DNA from: Flavobacterium sp. JAS
GTDB taxonomy: Bacteria; Bacteroidota; Bacteroidia; Flavobacteriales; Flavobacteriaceae
Assembly: GCF_020991455.1 (NCBI RefSeq)
Contig: NZ_JAJMOX010000014.1
Coordinates: forward strand, 124,001-188,000
DNA length: 64,000 bases
Direction of reading: 5' to 3'
The notes under the pieces were generated by a model. The model was not told where the DNA came from. It searched no databases and worked only from the letters and a program-made list of their open reading frames with translations. The position numbers and the translations under genes are program-made. This document shows, in pieces, positions 25,486 to 34,313 of the stretch (the first letter of the stretch is position 1; each line of letters begins with the position of its first letter).

Positions 25486-26148
25486 ATGGCAACTAAAAAT
25501 AAGACAATTACAAGAGATGATATTGTTTCAAAATATATGGATGAGGTTTTAGAAAAAGGGCAAAAACCAAAGTCGGTTTATCATTTTGCAAAAGAAAATG
25601 ATTTTACAGAGGCCGAATTTTATGTGTTTTTTGGAACCTTAGAAGGTTTAGAAAAAGAGATTTTCAGACTCTTTTTAGTCAATACAATCGATTTGTTGCA
25701 TAAAAATGCAGATTATCAGGAATACGATATGAAGAACAAAATGCTGAGCTTTTATTTTACCTTCTTTGAGATTCTGACAGCCAATAGAAGTTATGTTCTT
25801 CAGGCATTAAAAATTGATAAAAATCCAATTAGAAATTTAGTGCAATTAACCTCGCTTCGTGAAGGATTTAAAGAATATGTTTCTGAAATCCTGACGGATG
25901 ATTATAGACTTGAACAAGAAAAACTTCAAAAATTTCAAGAAAAAGCCATTCAGGAATCAGCTTGGCTGCAATTGATGATGACCATAAAATTCTGGATGCA
26001 CGATGAATCAGCGGCTTTTGAAAAAACCGATATTTTTATCGAAAAATCAGTAAATGCCTCATTCGAATTAATGAATGTTGCGCCAATGAATCATCTTTTA
26101 GATTTTGGAAAATTCCTGTTTAAAGAAAAAATATACAGCAAACAATGA
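25486..26148 (+). CDS. TetR-family transcriptional regulator
   Basis: 220 residues. An N-terminal HTH-like region (about 10-60; I-T-R-D-D-I-V-S-K-Y-M and F-T-E-A-E-F-Y-V-F-F-G-T-L-E-G-L) is followed by an all-helical ligand domain of the TetR C-terminal type seen next to AarF/ABC1 kinases. The HTH is degenerate compared with classical TetR, which may mean altered DNA recognition. Its stop overlaps the start of the ABC1 kinase gene by 4 bp, so the two are translationally coupled and functionally linked. Confidence 0.85.
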   Translation: MATKNKTITRDDIVSKYMDEVLEKGQKPKSVYHFAKENDFTEAEFYVFFGTLEGLEKEIFRLFLVNTIDLLHKNADYQEYDMKNKMLSFYFTFFEILTANRSYVLQALKIDKNPIRNLVQLTSLREGFKEYVSEILTDDYRLEQEKLQKFQEKAIQESAWLQLMMTIKFWMHDESAAFEKTDIFIEKSVNASFELMNVAPMNHLLDFGKFLFKEKIYSKQ

Positions 26149-27449
26149 AAACGATCGATTATATACCAACGTCAAAAATAGAAAGAGCCAGTAAATTGGT
26201 GCAAACCGGTGCAAAAGTAGGCGTAAACTACATAAAGCATTATGCCGAAAAAATGGTAAATTCAGATTTGACCCGTGATAAACTAAATGAAAATAATGCC
26301 GAAGATATTTACGATGGTTTAAAGAGTCTAAAAGGAAGCGCGCTAAAAGTGGCTCAAATGCTAAGTATGGACAAGAACTTCTTGCCTCAGGCTTATGTTG
26401 AGAAATTTTCTTTATCACAATTCTCAGTTCCGCCACTTTCGGCACCATTGGTTCTAAAAACCTTCAAAACCAATTTTGGTAAAACACCTTATGAAATATT
26501 TGACGAATTCAATGCCAATTCTGTAAATGCAGCTAGTATTGGTCAGGTGCATTTGGCAACTAAAAACGGCAAAAAACTAGCCGTAAAAATCCAATATCCG
26601 GGAGTTGCCAACAGTATTTCGTCAGATTTGGCTTTGGTAAAACCTATCGCAATTAGAATGTTTAATCTTCAGGGAAAAGACTCGGATAAATATTTTAAAG
26701 AAGTAGAAGATAAACTTATCGAAGAAACTAATTATTTACTCGAACTTCAACAAAGTCAGGAAGTCGTTGCAGCTTGCAGTAAAATAGAAAACATAGTGTT
26801 CCCGAATTATTATCCGGAGTTTTCATCAGAGAAAATAATCACGATGGATTGGATGACCGGAATTCATCTTTCGGAGTTTACAGCTAAAAGCACAGATCGT
26901 GAAGTGGGCGATAAACTTGGTCAGGCGCTTTGGGATTTTTATATGTATCAAATTCATGTTTTGAGAAAAGTGCACGCAGATCCACATCCCGGAAACTTTC
27001 TGGTAGACGATCAAAACCGTTTGATTGCTTTGGATTTTGGTTGTATGAAACAAATTCCAGCTGAGTTTTATGAGCCCTATTTCGAATTGATCAATAAAAA
27101 TGTCATCACAGATCAAACACTTTTCAATCAAAAATTGTTCGAATTAGAGATTCTTCGTCCGGACGATTCGCCTTCTGAAATTGAATATTTTACGGAGATG
27201 TTTCATGATTTATTATCACTTTTCACGAAACCTTTTCAAGGCGAAACTTTCGATTTTGCAGATGAAACTTTCTTTGAAAGCATTGCCAAATTAGGAGAGC
27301 GTTTTTCTAACGATACCAATCTCAAAAAAATGAACGGAAATCGTGGTTCTAAACACTTCATTTATATGAATAGAACCTTCTTTGGCTTGTATAATTTGAT
27401 GTTTGATTTAAAAGCTAAAATTAAAGTAGAGAATTATTTGAAGTATTAG
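26145..27449 (+). CDS. ABC1/AarF (UbiB-like) atypical kinase
   Basis: 434 residues. The Ala-rich nucleotide loop reads N-A-A-S-I-G-Q-V-H (about 127-135). The invariant lysine is in A-V-K-I-Q-Y-P-G, the catalytic loop reads H-A-D-P-H-P-G-N, and the metal motif is L-D-F-G. The N-terminal KxGQ motif typical of the family appears here as K-V-A-Q (about 66-69), with Ala for Gly. UbiB-type proteins are ATPases that support quinone or lipid homeostasis. Coupled to the TetR gene upstream. Confidence 0.92.
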   Translation: MKTIDYIPTSKIERASKLVQTGAKVGVNYIKHYAEKMVNSDLTRDKLNENNAEDIYDGLKSLKGSALKVAQMLSMDKNFLPQAYVEKFSLSQFSVPPLSAPLVLKTFKTNFGKTPYEIFDEFNANSVNAASIGQVHLATKNGKKLAVKIQYPGVANSISSDLALVKPIAIRMFNLQGKDSDKYFKEVEDKLIEETNYLLELQQSQEVVAACSKIENIVFPNYYPEFSSEKIITMDWMTGIHLSEFTAKSTDREVGDKLGQALWDFYMYQIHVLRKVHADPHPGNFLVDDQNRLIALDFGCMKQIPAEFYEPYFELINKNVITDQTLFNQKLFELEILRPDDSPSEIEYFTEMFHDLLSLFTKPFQGETFDFADETFFESIAKLGERFSNDTNLKKMNGNRGSKHFIYMNRTFFGLYNLMFDLKAKIKVENYLKY

Positions 27450-27451
27450 AG

Positions 27452-27493
27452 TTGTTTCAAGTTTCAGGTTATGCAACCTGAAACTTGAAACAA
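27452..27493. terminator. Perfect 19-bp hairpin between aarF-like and photolyase genes
   Basis: Arms 27452-27470 and 27475-27493 are perfect reverse complements around ATGC. It lies between convergent stops (27449 and 27501) and probably terminates both transcripts. Its core GTTTCAAGTTTCAGGTT recurs in variant form at 47011-47055. Confidence 0.8.
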
Positions 27494-27500
27494 AATAAAA

Positions 27501-28796
27501 CTATTTTAAAATTCCCGCCTTATAAGTCTCAATCGCACGATCTCTTGCAAAAGCATGATCAATCATTGGTTCGTTATAACCTAAATCAAACTCAGGAATC
27601 CATTTACGGATGTAGATTCCTTTCTCGTCAAATTTCTTTTGTTGAATCTCAGGATTAAAAACTCTAAAATACGGTGCAGCATCACAACCTGTTCCAGCGG
27701 CCCATTGCCAGTTTCCAACATTTGAAGCCAATTCGAAATCCAATAATTTTTCGGCAAAATAAGCTTCGCCCCATTGCCAGTTAATCAACAAATGTTTGCA
27801 TAAAAAACTTGCCACAACCATGCGAACACGATTGTGCATATAACCCGTTTCATTCAGTTGGCGCATTCCGGCATCAACCATTGGATAACCTGTAGTTCCG
27901 GAGCACCAGCGTTTAAAATCGTCTTCGTTATTACGCCATTGAATGCCATCATAAGCCGATTTGAAGTTGTGATTCACCACTTTTGGAAAACTAAATAGTA
28001 TCTGAATAAAAAACTCTCGCCAGATTAATTCACTCAAAAAGGTTTGGTTTTTGGTATTTGCCCAATTCACTAATTTCCGAATACTAACGGTTCCGAAACG
28101 TAAATGTGGCGAAAGATAGGAGGTGCTGTCTAAAGCCGGAAAATCTCGTGTTTCTTTATAATTGGCAATTTGAGTTAAATTATGCGGAAGTACTTTTATG
28201 GCACTTCTTTCAAAACCAATTTCTGATAAATCAGGAAATGGGAATTGCTGCTTGATAAAGTTCTTTAATAATGGTTTGGTGTCATATTCCGGAACTTGTC
28301 CCATAAGATGATATTTCTCGAGCCATTTATTTTTATAGGGTGTATAAATAGTGTAGGGAAGTCCGTCTGATTTTGTGATTTCTTTTTCTTCAAAAATGAC
28401 GTGATCTTTAAACGAAAAGACTTCAATATTGTTTTGCTTTGCTAATTCCTGAATCGCTGCGTCACGCTTAATCGCGAATGGTTCATAATCTTTATTTAAG
28501 AAGATTTGTTGAATATCGAATTCTTCGAAAAGTAATTTCCAAACATCTAAAGTTTTTCCTTTTTTGATTAAAATTGATGAATTAGTTGCACGAAGTTCTT
28601 GGTTTACTTTCTCTAGTGAATCGTAGATAAAAGTCACTCGTGCATCATTTTTTGGAAGATTTTCCAGAATATCTTCATCAAAAATAAAAAGCGGAATTAC
28701 TGGATAATCAGATTGCAAAGCTTGAAATAATGCAGTATTATCATCTAAACGTAAATCACGTCGGAACCAGAAAAAAGTAACTTTTTGTTTTGTCAT
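27501..28796 (-). CDS. phrB: Deoxyribodipyrimidine photolyase (class I CPD-type)
   Basis: 431 residues. The N-terminal antenna domain begins F-W-F-R-R-D-L-R-L-D-D-N. The C-terminal FAD domain has W-R-E-F-F-I-Q-I-L, G-Y-P-M-V-D-A-G-M-R-Q-L, H-N-R-V-R-M-V-V-A-S-F-L-C-K, W-Q-W-G-E and N-V-G-N-W-Q-W-A-A-G-T-G. It repairs UV-induced pyrimidine dimers with blue light. A cryptochrome or 6-4 enzyme is less likely given the E-x-x-x-N-R-V-R-M active-site context. It is adjacent to carotenoid genes and a CarH-like regulator, consistent with a photo-protection block. Confidence 0.92.
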   Translation of the reverse strand: MTKQKVTFFWFRRDLRLDDNTALFQALQSDYPVIPLFIFDEDILENLPKNDARVTFIYDSLEKVNQELRATNSSILIKKGKTLDVWKLLFEEFDIQQIFLNKDYEPFAIKRDAAIQELAKQNNIEVFSFKDHVIFEEKEITKSDGLPYTIYTPYKNKWLEKYHLMGQVPEYDTKPLLKNFIKQQFPFPDLSEIGFERSAIKVLPHNLTQIANYKETRDFPALDSTSYLSPHLRFGTVSIRKLVNWANTKNQTFLSELIWREFFIQILFSFPKVVNHNFKSAYDGIQWRNNEDDFKRWCSGTTGYPMVDAGMRQLNETGYMHNRVRMVVASFLCKHLLINWQWGEAYFAEKLLDFELASNVGNWQWAAGTGCDAAPYFRVFNPEIQQKKFDEKGIYIRKWIPEFDLGYNEPMIDHAFARDRAIETYKAGILK

Positions 28797-28884
28797 TGTT
28801 GGAAATTCTTTGTTTTGTCTTTTGCCTGATACAAATAAACGGGAACGTAAAACCTGTTCGCCACGGCGAAAATGCCCAAATTAT

Positions 28885-29325
28885 TTATATTTTATAATAT
28901 TTAAAAGGGACGAATAACATTCCGAAACATTCTCCATCTTCCTTTCCTAAATGCTTGTGGTGTATTTTATGTGCTTTTCGTAAACCAATCAGGTATTTAT
29001 TTTTAGTGTTTTTGAACCATTTAAAACGCTGGTGAATCAATACATCGTGAATTAAAAAGTAACACAAACCATAAAAAGTTATGCCACAGGCAATGAAAAA
29101 CAAATAGTTGAATCTGCCCTCAACGCCAAAATAAAAAAGAATTATACTTGGAGTTGCAAAAATGACAAAGAAAATGTCGTTGCGCTCAAATGTGTGTTCG
29201 TATTTGGGTTTGTGATGATCTGCGTGAAAATACCACATTAATCCATGCATGATATACTTGTGCGTGAGCCAGGTAACACATTCCATGAAGAGAAAAACAC
29301 TTAAAAAGATTAGAAAAGAAATCAT
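28885..29325 (-). CDS. crtZ: Beta-carotene hydroxylase, CrtZ type
   Basis: 146-residue membrane di-iron enzyme of the fatty-acid hydroxylase superfamily. The histidine motifs H-K-Y-I-M-H (22-27), H-A-D-H-H (34-38), H-D-V-L-I-H (92-97) and H-K-I-H-H (118-122) are complete. It hydroxylates beta-ionone rings to give zeaxanthin. The lycopene cyclase that must act before it is not in this window. Confidence 0.93.
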   Translation of the reverse strand: MISFLIFLSVFLFMECVTWLTHKYIMHGLMWYFHADHHKPKYEHTFERNDIFFVIFATPSIILFYFGVEGRFNYLFFIACGITFYGLCYFLIHDVLIHQRFKWFKNTKNKYLIGLRKAHKIHHKHLGKEDGECFGMLFVPFKYYKI

Positions 29326-29367
29326 TTTGTATATTTTGAAATATTAAAGTTATTGTTCGGGTTTGTT

Positions 29368-29406
29368 ATTTCTCCTCTGTCGAAATGATAAAAACCGAGG
29401 AGAAAT
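29368..29406. repeat. Short hairpin related to the 3767 palindrome
   Basis: 10-bp arms ATTTCTCCTC (29368-29377) and GAGGAGAAAT (29397-29406), with CTGTCGAAATGA in the loop. Words match the larger dispersed palindrome at 3767-3866, so this is probably a decayed copy. It separates crtZ from crtB. Confidence 0.55.
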
Positions 29407-29408
29407 TA

Positions 29409-30248
29409 TTAAACCAGTTTTAGTTTGTAAGTTACAAAAGATTGTGCCAAAAGCCCAGCTTTAGTATAATTTGAAACTCTGATTCTTGAACTTCCAATTT
29501 CGTAATAAGGTGTGTTTTTGAGTTTTGTCAATAGCTTTTTATAATAGATAAAAGCAGTATAAACGCCAAATTTTGCTTCTATAGGGAGTTTTACAATTCC
29601 TTGATAAGCGATTCTGAAATCTTCCTCAATTTCATTAATGATGGCTGTTTTAGTATTTTCATCAAAAGAATTTAGATTAACGCCTGGGAAATAATTTCGG
29701 TTCAAAACCAAATTATCATCTTTTAGATCTCTCAGGAAATTTACTTTTTGAAAAGCTGATCCTAGTCGCATTGCTTCGTTTTTTAGCTGCTCATACTTTT
29801 GATTGTTTCCTTTTACGAAAACTTTAAGGCACATTAAACCCACAACATCGGCAGAGCCATAAATATAATCTTCGTATTCGGTTTGTGTATTGTAATTTGA
29901 TTTGATAAGATCGAGTTTCATGCTTTTTAAAAATGCCTGAACAAGATCGTCTGTAATGTCGTATTGTTTTACAGTGTGTTGAAACGAGTTTAGAATTGGG
30001 TTTAAACTAATGCCAGCTTTAATGGCTTTGTAATATTCTTTTTCGAAATCATTGATGAGGTTTTCTTTGTCATAATCTTGAAAAGAATCGACAATTTCGT
30101 CAGCAAAACGTACGAATCCGTAGATGCTGTAAATCGCTTCACGAATGTTTGGTGACAACATTTTGACTGCTAACGAAAATGAAGTGCTGTAGCTTTGAGT
30201 AACTAATTTACTGCATTTGAAAGAAACGGTGTCGAATAGTGATTTCAT
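29409..30248 (-). CDS. crtB: Phytoene synthase
   Basis: 279 residues of the squalene/phytoene synthase family. The two Asp-rich metal motifs are visible: F-A-D-E-I-V-D-S (about 47-54) and the L-R-D-L-K-D-D segment (near 172-178), preceded by Q-K-V-N-F. Y-I-Y-G-S-A-D-V-V-G-L-M lies between them. It condenses two geranylgeranyl-PP molecules to phytoene. It begins 3 bp after the crtI stop, so it is cotranscribed from the crtI promoter. Confidence 0.94.
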   Translation of the reverse strand: MKSLFDTVSFKCSKLVTQSYSTSFSLAVKMLSPNIREAIYSIYGFVRFADEIVDSFQDYDKENLINDFEKEYYKAIKAGISLNPILNSFQHTVKQYDITDDLVQAFLKSMKLDLIKSNYNTQTEYEDYIYGSADVVGLMCLKVFVKGNNQKYEQLKNEAMRLGSAFQKVNFLRDLKDDNLVLNRNYFPGVNLNSFDENTKTAIINEIEEDFRIAYQGIVKLPIEAKFGVYTAFIYYKKLLTKLKNTPYYEIGSSRIRVSNYTKAGLLAQSFVTYKLKLV

Positions 30249-30251
30249 TTT

Positions 30252-31718
30252 TTAGGATCTAAAAGATTTTTGAATTAACTCAGCTACTAGTTTTCCTGAT
30301 ATTAAGGCTGGCGGAACTCCTGGTCCAGGAACGGTTAATTGTCCTGTAAAATATAAATTCCTGACTTTTTTGCTCTTTAGCTTTGGTCTTAAAAAAGCGG
30401 TTTGTAATAATGTATTGGCCATTCCGTATGCATTTCCTTTGTATGCGTTGTAATCAGTGACAAAATCGTTCTTGCAAAATGATCTTTTAAAGATAATGTT
30501 ATTTTTAATTTTTTGCTGTGTAAGCTTTTCAAAACGATCAATTATCTTTTCAAAATATTCTTCGCGAAGTGCTTGTGTGTCTTTTATTCCGGGTGCTAAC
30601 GGAATCAGGAAAAATCCACTCTCCATTCCTTCCGGTGCTGCAGATGCGTCTGTCTTTGATGGAAAATTGGCGTAAAACAAAGGTGCTTCAGGCCATTTAG
30701 GATTGTCATAAATATCAATGGCATGCTGGTTAAAATCGACATCAAAAAATAAAGCATGATGCGAAATGTTTTCTATTTTTTTATCAAATCCGATGAAAAA
30801 TAGAAGGGAAGATGGTGCAAAAACACGGCTTTCCCAATATTTCTCAGAATAGACCCGATGTTCATTGTTTAATAAAGTTTCGGTATGATGATAATCAGCA
30901 CCGCTTAAAACAATATCTGCTTTTATATGTTTTCCGTCAATAATAATTCCGGTTGCAGTTTTATGCTCAACAACTATTTTTTCTATTGGAGAATTGGTTT
31001 TTATTGTAACGCCAAGTTCTAAAGCTAGTTTTTCGATTGCCCGAACAACATCAAACATTCCAGTTTTTGGATGCCATGTTCCTAATCCAAAATCGGCATA
31101 ATTCATAAAATTATAAAAGGAAGGTGTTTTAGAAGGTTTGGAGCCTAAAAACAAAACTGGAAATTCGAGAATCTGAATTAGTTTTTCGTTTTTGAATTTC
31201 TTGCGAATATCATTGCTTACATTGCTGAAAAACTGGGAGAGTTTTAAAGTAGTTTCAAGGGTGATTAATTCAAGTGGAGAAATTCCTGGACGATAAACTA
31301 AGTCTTTAATAGCAATGTCATAATTGCTTTTGGCTTGTTTAATGAAAGTTTCTAATTTTTTGCCGCTTCCTTTTTCAATAGTTTCAAAAGTGGTTTTTAT
31401 GGCTTCTAAATTATCACAGATATTGATAAAGTCGTCAACACCAAAATAAACCCGATAAGCTGGATCTAGCTTTATAAGTTCGTAATAATCGGCTGTTTTT
31501 TTGTCGAAATCCTGAAAGAAACGTTCGAAAACATCGGGCATCCAATACCAGCTAGGTCCCATATCAAAGGTAAAACCGTCTTTCTTGAATTGTCTCGCCC
31601 GCCCGCCAATAGTATCGTTTTTTTCATAAATAGTTATCATGTTTCCTTGTTTTGCCAAGTAACACGAAGCAGCTAATGCTGAGAAGCCGGACCCTATTAT
31701 TGCTATAGTTTTTTTCAT
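30252..31718 (-). CDS. crtI: Phytoene desaturase
   Basis: 488 residues. The FAD-binding N-terminus I-A-I-I-G-S-G-F-S-A-L-A-A is followed by G-G-R-A-R and the family segment F-D-M-G-P-S-W-Y-W-M. The C-terminus has L-Y-F-T-G-Q-L-T-V-P-G-P-G-V-P-P-A-L-I-S-G-K-L-V. It desaturates phytoene to lycopene at the membrane. It is first of the crtI-crtB operon. Its promoter at 31716-31748 resembles that of the adjacent CarH-like regulator gene, making light-controlled expression likely. Confidence 0.95.
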   Translation of the reverse strand: MKKTIAIIGSGFSALAASCYLAKQGNMITIYEKNDTIGGRARQFKKDGFTFDMGPSWYWMPDVFERFFQDFDKKTADYYELIKLDPAYRVYFGVDDFINICDNLEAIKTTFETIEKGSGKKLETFIKQAKSNYDIAIKDLVYRPGISPLELITLETTLKLSQFFSNVSNDIRKKFKNEKLIQILEFPVLFLGSKPSKTPSFYNFMNYADFGLGTWHPKTGMFDVVRAIEKLALELGVTIKTNSPIEKIVVEHKTATGIIIDGKHIKADIVLSGADYHHTETLLNNEHRVYSEKYWESRVFAPSSLLFFIGFDKKIENISHHALFFDVDFNQHAIDIYDNPKWPEAPLFYANFPSKTDASAAPEGMESGFFLIPLAPGIKDTQALREEYFEKIIDRFEKLTQQKIKNNIIFKRSFCKNDFVTDYNAYKGNAYGMANTLLQTAFLRPKLKSKKVRNLYFTGQLTVPGPGVPPALISGKLVAELIQKSFRS

Positions 31719-31748
31719 TTGTTTAACAAATATACAAAAACTTTAAAC
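31716..31748 (-). promoter_or_regulatory. crtI promoter/operator, similar to the regulator's own promoter
   Basis: Minus-strand TATATTTG (31734-31727) lies 8 bp from the crtI ATG, so the transcript is nearly leaderless. Upstream is TTTAAAGTTTTT (31747-31736). The pattern CATTTG-x-T-x-AACAAA ... AAAACTTTAAA on the plus strand matches 32663-32699 before the regulator gene. A shared operator for the CarH-like protein is inferred. Confidence 0.55.
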
Positions 31749-31754
31749 AAAATA

Positions 31755-32654
31755 TTATAACATGCTAATTGTTTCGTCCATGGTATCGAAAATGCGGATT
31801 CTTTCGGGTAAATTTTTCTGATCAATGTGCTCGGTCATGTTGCCCATAAGCCAAATTTCATTGCTTTCCTGTAGTAATTTTTGTCCCATCGATTTCACAT
31901 ATTGATTGATCACATTGCGATCTGGCTGAACCGTCATGAAAGATACAAATGTAATATTCTCAAAATGTCGGGTTAAATCCTGTAGATTTTCGATTGGCAT
32001 ACTTTCTCCTAAATATATGGCTTTGTAGCCTTTAGATAAAATTTCATATTGAAGATAGAGTAATCCTATTTTATGAATTTCGTTTAAAGGTAAAGAGAGT
32101 ACAAAAATCCGATCTGTTTTGGTTGGTTTTTGTATTTGAAGGCTTTCGGTGTAAATTAATATTTTTTGTTTAATCAAATGACTCATAAAGTGTTCATTTG
32201 CTGGAGTTATGGTTTCAGATTGCCATAATAATCCCAGTTCTTTTAATAAAGGAAGAAAATGATCTTTGAAAACTTCTTTGAAGCTTTTTTCAGAAATCAA
32301 CCAATCAAAAGTATTGAAGAATAATTCCTGGTCAAAATTCATCATCGCCATTTTGAATGACGTGATGGCGTAGTTTTGAGAATTTTTCTTAGAAATGATT
32401 TCGCGTACTAATTGCGGAATTTTTTCTTCAGGATACGTGGCAATTTTAGAAATTTTATAACCGTATTCGTGTAGTAATGTGATATTTAAAAGCTTCTGTA
32501 GATTTTGTAAATTATAAAGTCTGATATTAGTATCTGTTCGCATTGGTTCTAAGATGTTATATCTTTTCTCCCAGATGCGAATAGTGTGTGCTTTTATTCC
32601 AGATAAGTTTTCCAGATCTTTAATACTGAAGACCGTTCTTATGTTGTTTACCAT
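31755..32654 (-). CDS. carH: MerR-family regulator with CarH-like B12-binding domain
   Basis: 299 residues. The winged MerR HTH is at about 7-75 (I-R-I-W-E-K-R-Y near 25-32, the MlrA/CarH-type recognition helix). A helical bundle (about 85-165) carries W144-x9-E154-H155, the CarH cap motif over the 5'-deoxyadenosyl group. A Rossmann-like half (about 180-299) holds E192-x-H194-x-x-G, where His is the lower cobalt ligand. In CarH the dark tetramer represses carotenoid genes and light cleaves AdoCbl. Next to crtIB and photolyase genes, and with a B12 salvage locus in the same window, this role is well supported but untested. Confidence 0.88.
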   Translation of the reverse strand: MVNNIRTVFSIKDLENLSGIKAHTIRIWEKRYNILEPMRTDTNIRLYNLQNLQKLLNITLLHEYGYKISKIATYPEEKIPQLVREIISKKNSQNYAITSFKMAMMNFDQELFFNTFDWLISEKSFKEVFKDHFLPLLKELGLLWQSETITPANEHFMSHLIKQKILIYTESLQIQKPTKTDRIFVLSLPLNEIHKIGLLYLQYEILSKGYKAIYLGESMPIENLQDLTRHFENITFVSFMTVQPDRNVINQYVKSMGQKLLQESNEIWLMGNMTEHIDQKNLPERIRIFDTMDETISML

Positions 32655-32662
32655 TATAATAC

Positions 32663-32699
32663 CATTTGATAAACAAAAATAGAATAAAAACTTTAAAAC
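32663..32699 (-). promoter_or_regulatory. Promoter/operator of the CarH-like gene
   Basis: Minus-strand TATTTTTG (32681-32674) precedes the ATG at 32654 by 19 bp. Upstream is TTTAAAGTTTTT (32697-32686). Shares its layout and words with the crtI promoter, with a 3-bp difference in spacing. Probable autoregulation. Confidence 0.5.
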
Positions 32700-32719
32700 T
32701 TGATTAAAATGATAGATTA

Positions 32720-33679
32720 TTAGAGGGTTATCCTTTCATATTGGTTAAGTTTGTCTAAATGTAGGATCGTTTTAGAGTTATCTTTGCTTCTGTTGTACAT
32801 GGTTTCGAATTTTGCTCCATATATTATTTCATTAAATGTATAGGAGGTTCTTGCGGCAACAGTATTGCTGAACATGTCATCAAAAGTGGTGATGAAAACT
32901 AATATTTCACCATGTGTCTTTTTAAAATCTTCTTCGGTAAAATTATACAACGGACTTTTTTCTGTTATAGGATGTACTAATGTCCAACTTAATGAAAGGG
33001 CATTTATTCGATCTAATTCTAATTCCAGATTGTAAAATTTGTTTGTTTTTTCTCCGTTTTCTTCAAAGCTCAGTCCTAAAGTAATTTTGGCTGTAGCATC
33101 TGTAAAATTGGTGTTTTTAAAGGGAACAAGCCGAATCATTAATCCTTTATCTTTTCCGTAAGGAGAAATCAAAGCATGATGTGAAAATTTTAAAAATGCT
33201 GTTGGTTTGCTAAATCTTCCAAAGAATAAACCGGTTGCAATGGCAAAGCTTAATAGGCCAATTAAAGCTTCGGCAGCAGAAAGTGCGCTGGTCATAAATC
33301 CGGTTGGGCTAATATGGCCGTAACCAACGGTGGTGAAAGTTTGTGCACTAAAAAAATAAGCTTGTCCAAATTGAGTCAATACACTTTGTGATTGTGCAAT
33401 TCCGTTAAGGTGCTCAATTCCTATTGCATAATAAATAATCGCAAAAATAAAGTTGATTGCGATATAAAAGGTAAACAAGATGAGCATGAATTTCCAGTTT
33501 GGCATGTCGATCATGGTGTGATACCAGCTAATGCGATTGAGTAAATGCATGCCTCTTTTTTCGATATTCGGAGTTCCATTTTTGTTTACAAATCTTCCTC
33601 CGTAACTGCCGGCATTGCTGCCAAATCCTGAATTTTTATCTGTCTCGACGTTGTGGTTTATTTTTCTTAAAAGTGCCAT
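32720..33679 (-). CDS. Inward-rectifier-type potassium channel (KirBac-like)
   Basis: 319 residues. Two membrane helices (about 63-84 and 133-154) bracket a pore with selectivity filter T-V-G-Y-G-H at 117-122. The N-terminal slide-helix region (W-Y-H-T-M-I-D-M-P-N-W) and a C-terminal beta-rich Kir domain (about 160-310) are present. Potassium conductance gated by lipids or membrane state is the family role. A TACATTTG -7 box lies 20 bp upstream of the start (33706-33699 on this strand). Stands alone, in the same direction as its neighbours. Confidence 0.92.
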   Translation of the reverse strand: MALLRKINHNVETDKNSGFGSNAGSYGGRFVNKNGTPNIEKRGMHLLNRISWYHTMIDMPNWKFMLILFTFYIAINFIFAIIYYAIGIEHLNGIAQSQSVLTQFGQAYFFSAQTFTTVGYGHISPTGFMTSALSAAEALIGLLSFAIATGLFFGRFSKPTAFLKFSHHALISPYGKDKGLMIRLVPFKNTNFTDATAKITLGLSFEENGEKTNKFYNLELELDRINALSLSWTLVHPITEKSPLYNFTEEDFKKTHGEILVFITTFDDMFSNTVAARTSYTFNEIIYGAKFETMYNRSKDNSKTILHLDKLNQYERITL

Positions 33680-33812
33680 TATGGTTTGGTTTATAGCGCA
33701 AATGTAAGGATATCTTTAATATGAAGTTATAGTGCTGTTTTTAATGAAAAAAGCAGTCTGAAAAATTAAATTTACAGACTGTTTTTGTATTGATGTTTCA
33801 AGTGACTTTGTA

Positions 33813-34313
33813 TTATCTACAAAAAGTAGCTTTGTTTTTTATGGCACTTTGGCTTCCTAGCTCGATTGCTTTTGAAAAGTCTTTACAAGAATTCTTTTTG
33901 TCTCCTATTTTGTTATACGCTAAGCCTCTTAAATTGTAAGCGATATAATCTTTTGGGTTTAAACCCAAAGAAGAAGTGCAGTCTTCTATTGCTTGGTTGT
34001 AGTTTAGCAATTTGTAGTTTACGTTGGCACGGCCGGTAAGAGCATCTGCATTCATGTTGTCCAGTTCGATTGTTTTGTTGAAATCGGCTAGAGCACCTTT
34101 TAGATCGTTTAATTTTACTTTTGCAACACCGCGATTTTGATAAGCCTCAACAAATTTTGGGCTCATGTTGATCGCTTTTGTGTAATCGCTAATAGCGCCT
34201 TTTGTGTTTCCGGCTTCGGCCTTTTTTAAGGCTTTGTCAAAATAAGCCGTTGCAGATTGTGCCCATGTAGAGCAGCTGACCATAATAAATAATAGAGGTA
34301 ATAATTTTTTCAT
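33813..34313 (-). CDS. Periplasmic TPR-repeat protein
   Basis: 166 residues. The signal peptide ends near W-A-Q-S (19). Three to four tetratricopeptide repeats follow (A-I-S-D-Y-T-K-A-I-N-M-S-P; A-L-A-D-F-N-K-T-I-E-L-D; A-I-E-D-C-T-S-S-L-G-L-N-P; C-K-D-F-S-K-A-I-E-L-G). Likely a protein-interaction scaffold in the periplasm. No partner is evident from the context. Confidence 0.88.
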   Translation of the reverse strand: MKKLLPLLFIMVSCSTWAQSATAYFDKALKKAEAGNTKGAISDYTKAINMSPKFVEAYQNRGVAKVKLNDLKGALADFNKTIELDNMNADALTGRANVNYKLLNYNQAIEDCTSSLGLNPKDYIAYNLRGLAYNKIGDKKNSCKDFSKAIELGSQSAIKNKATFCR

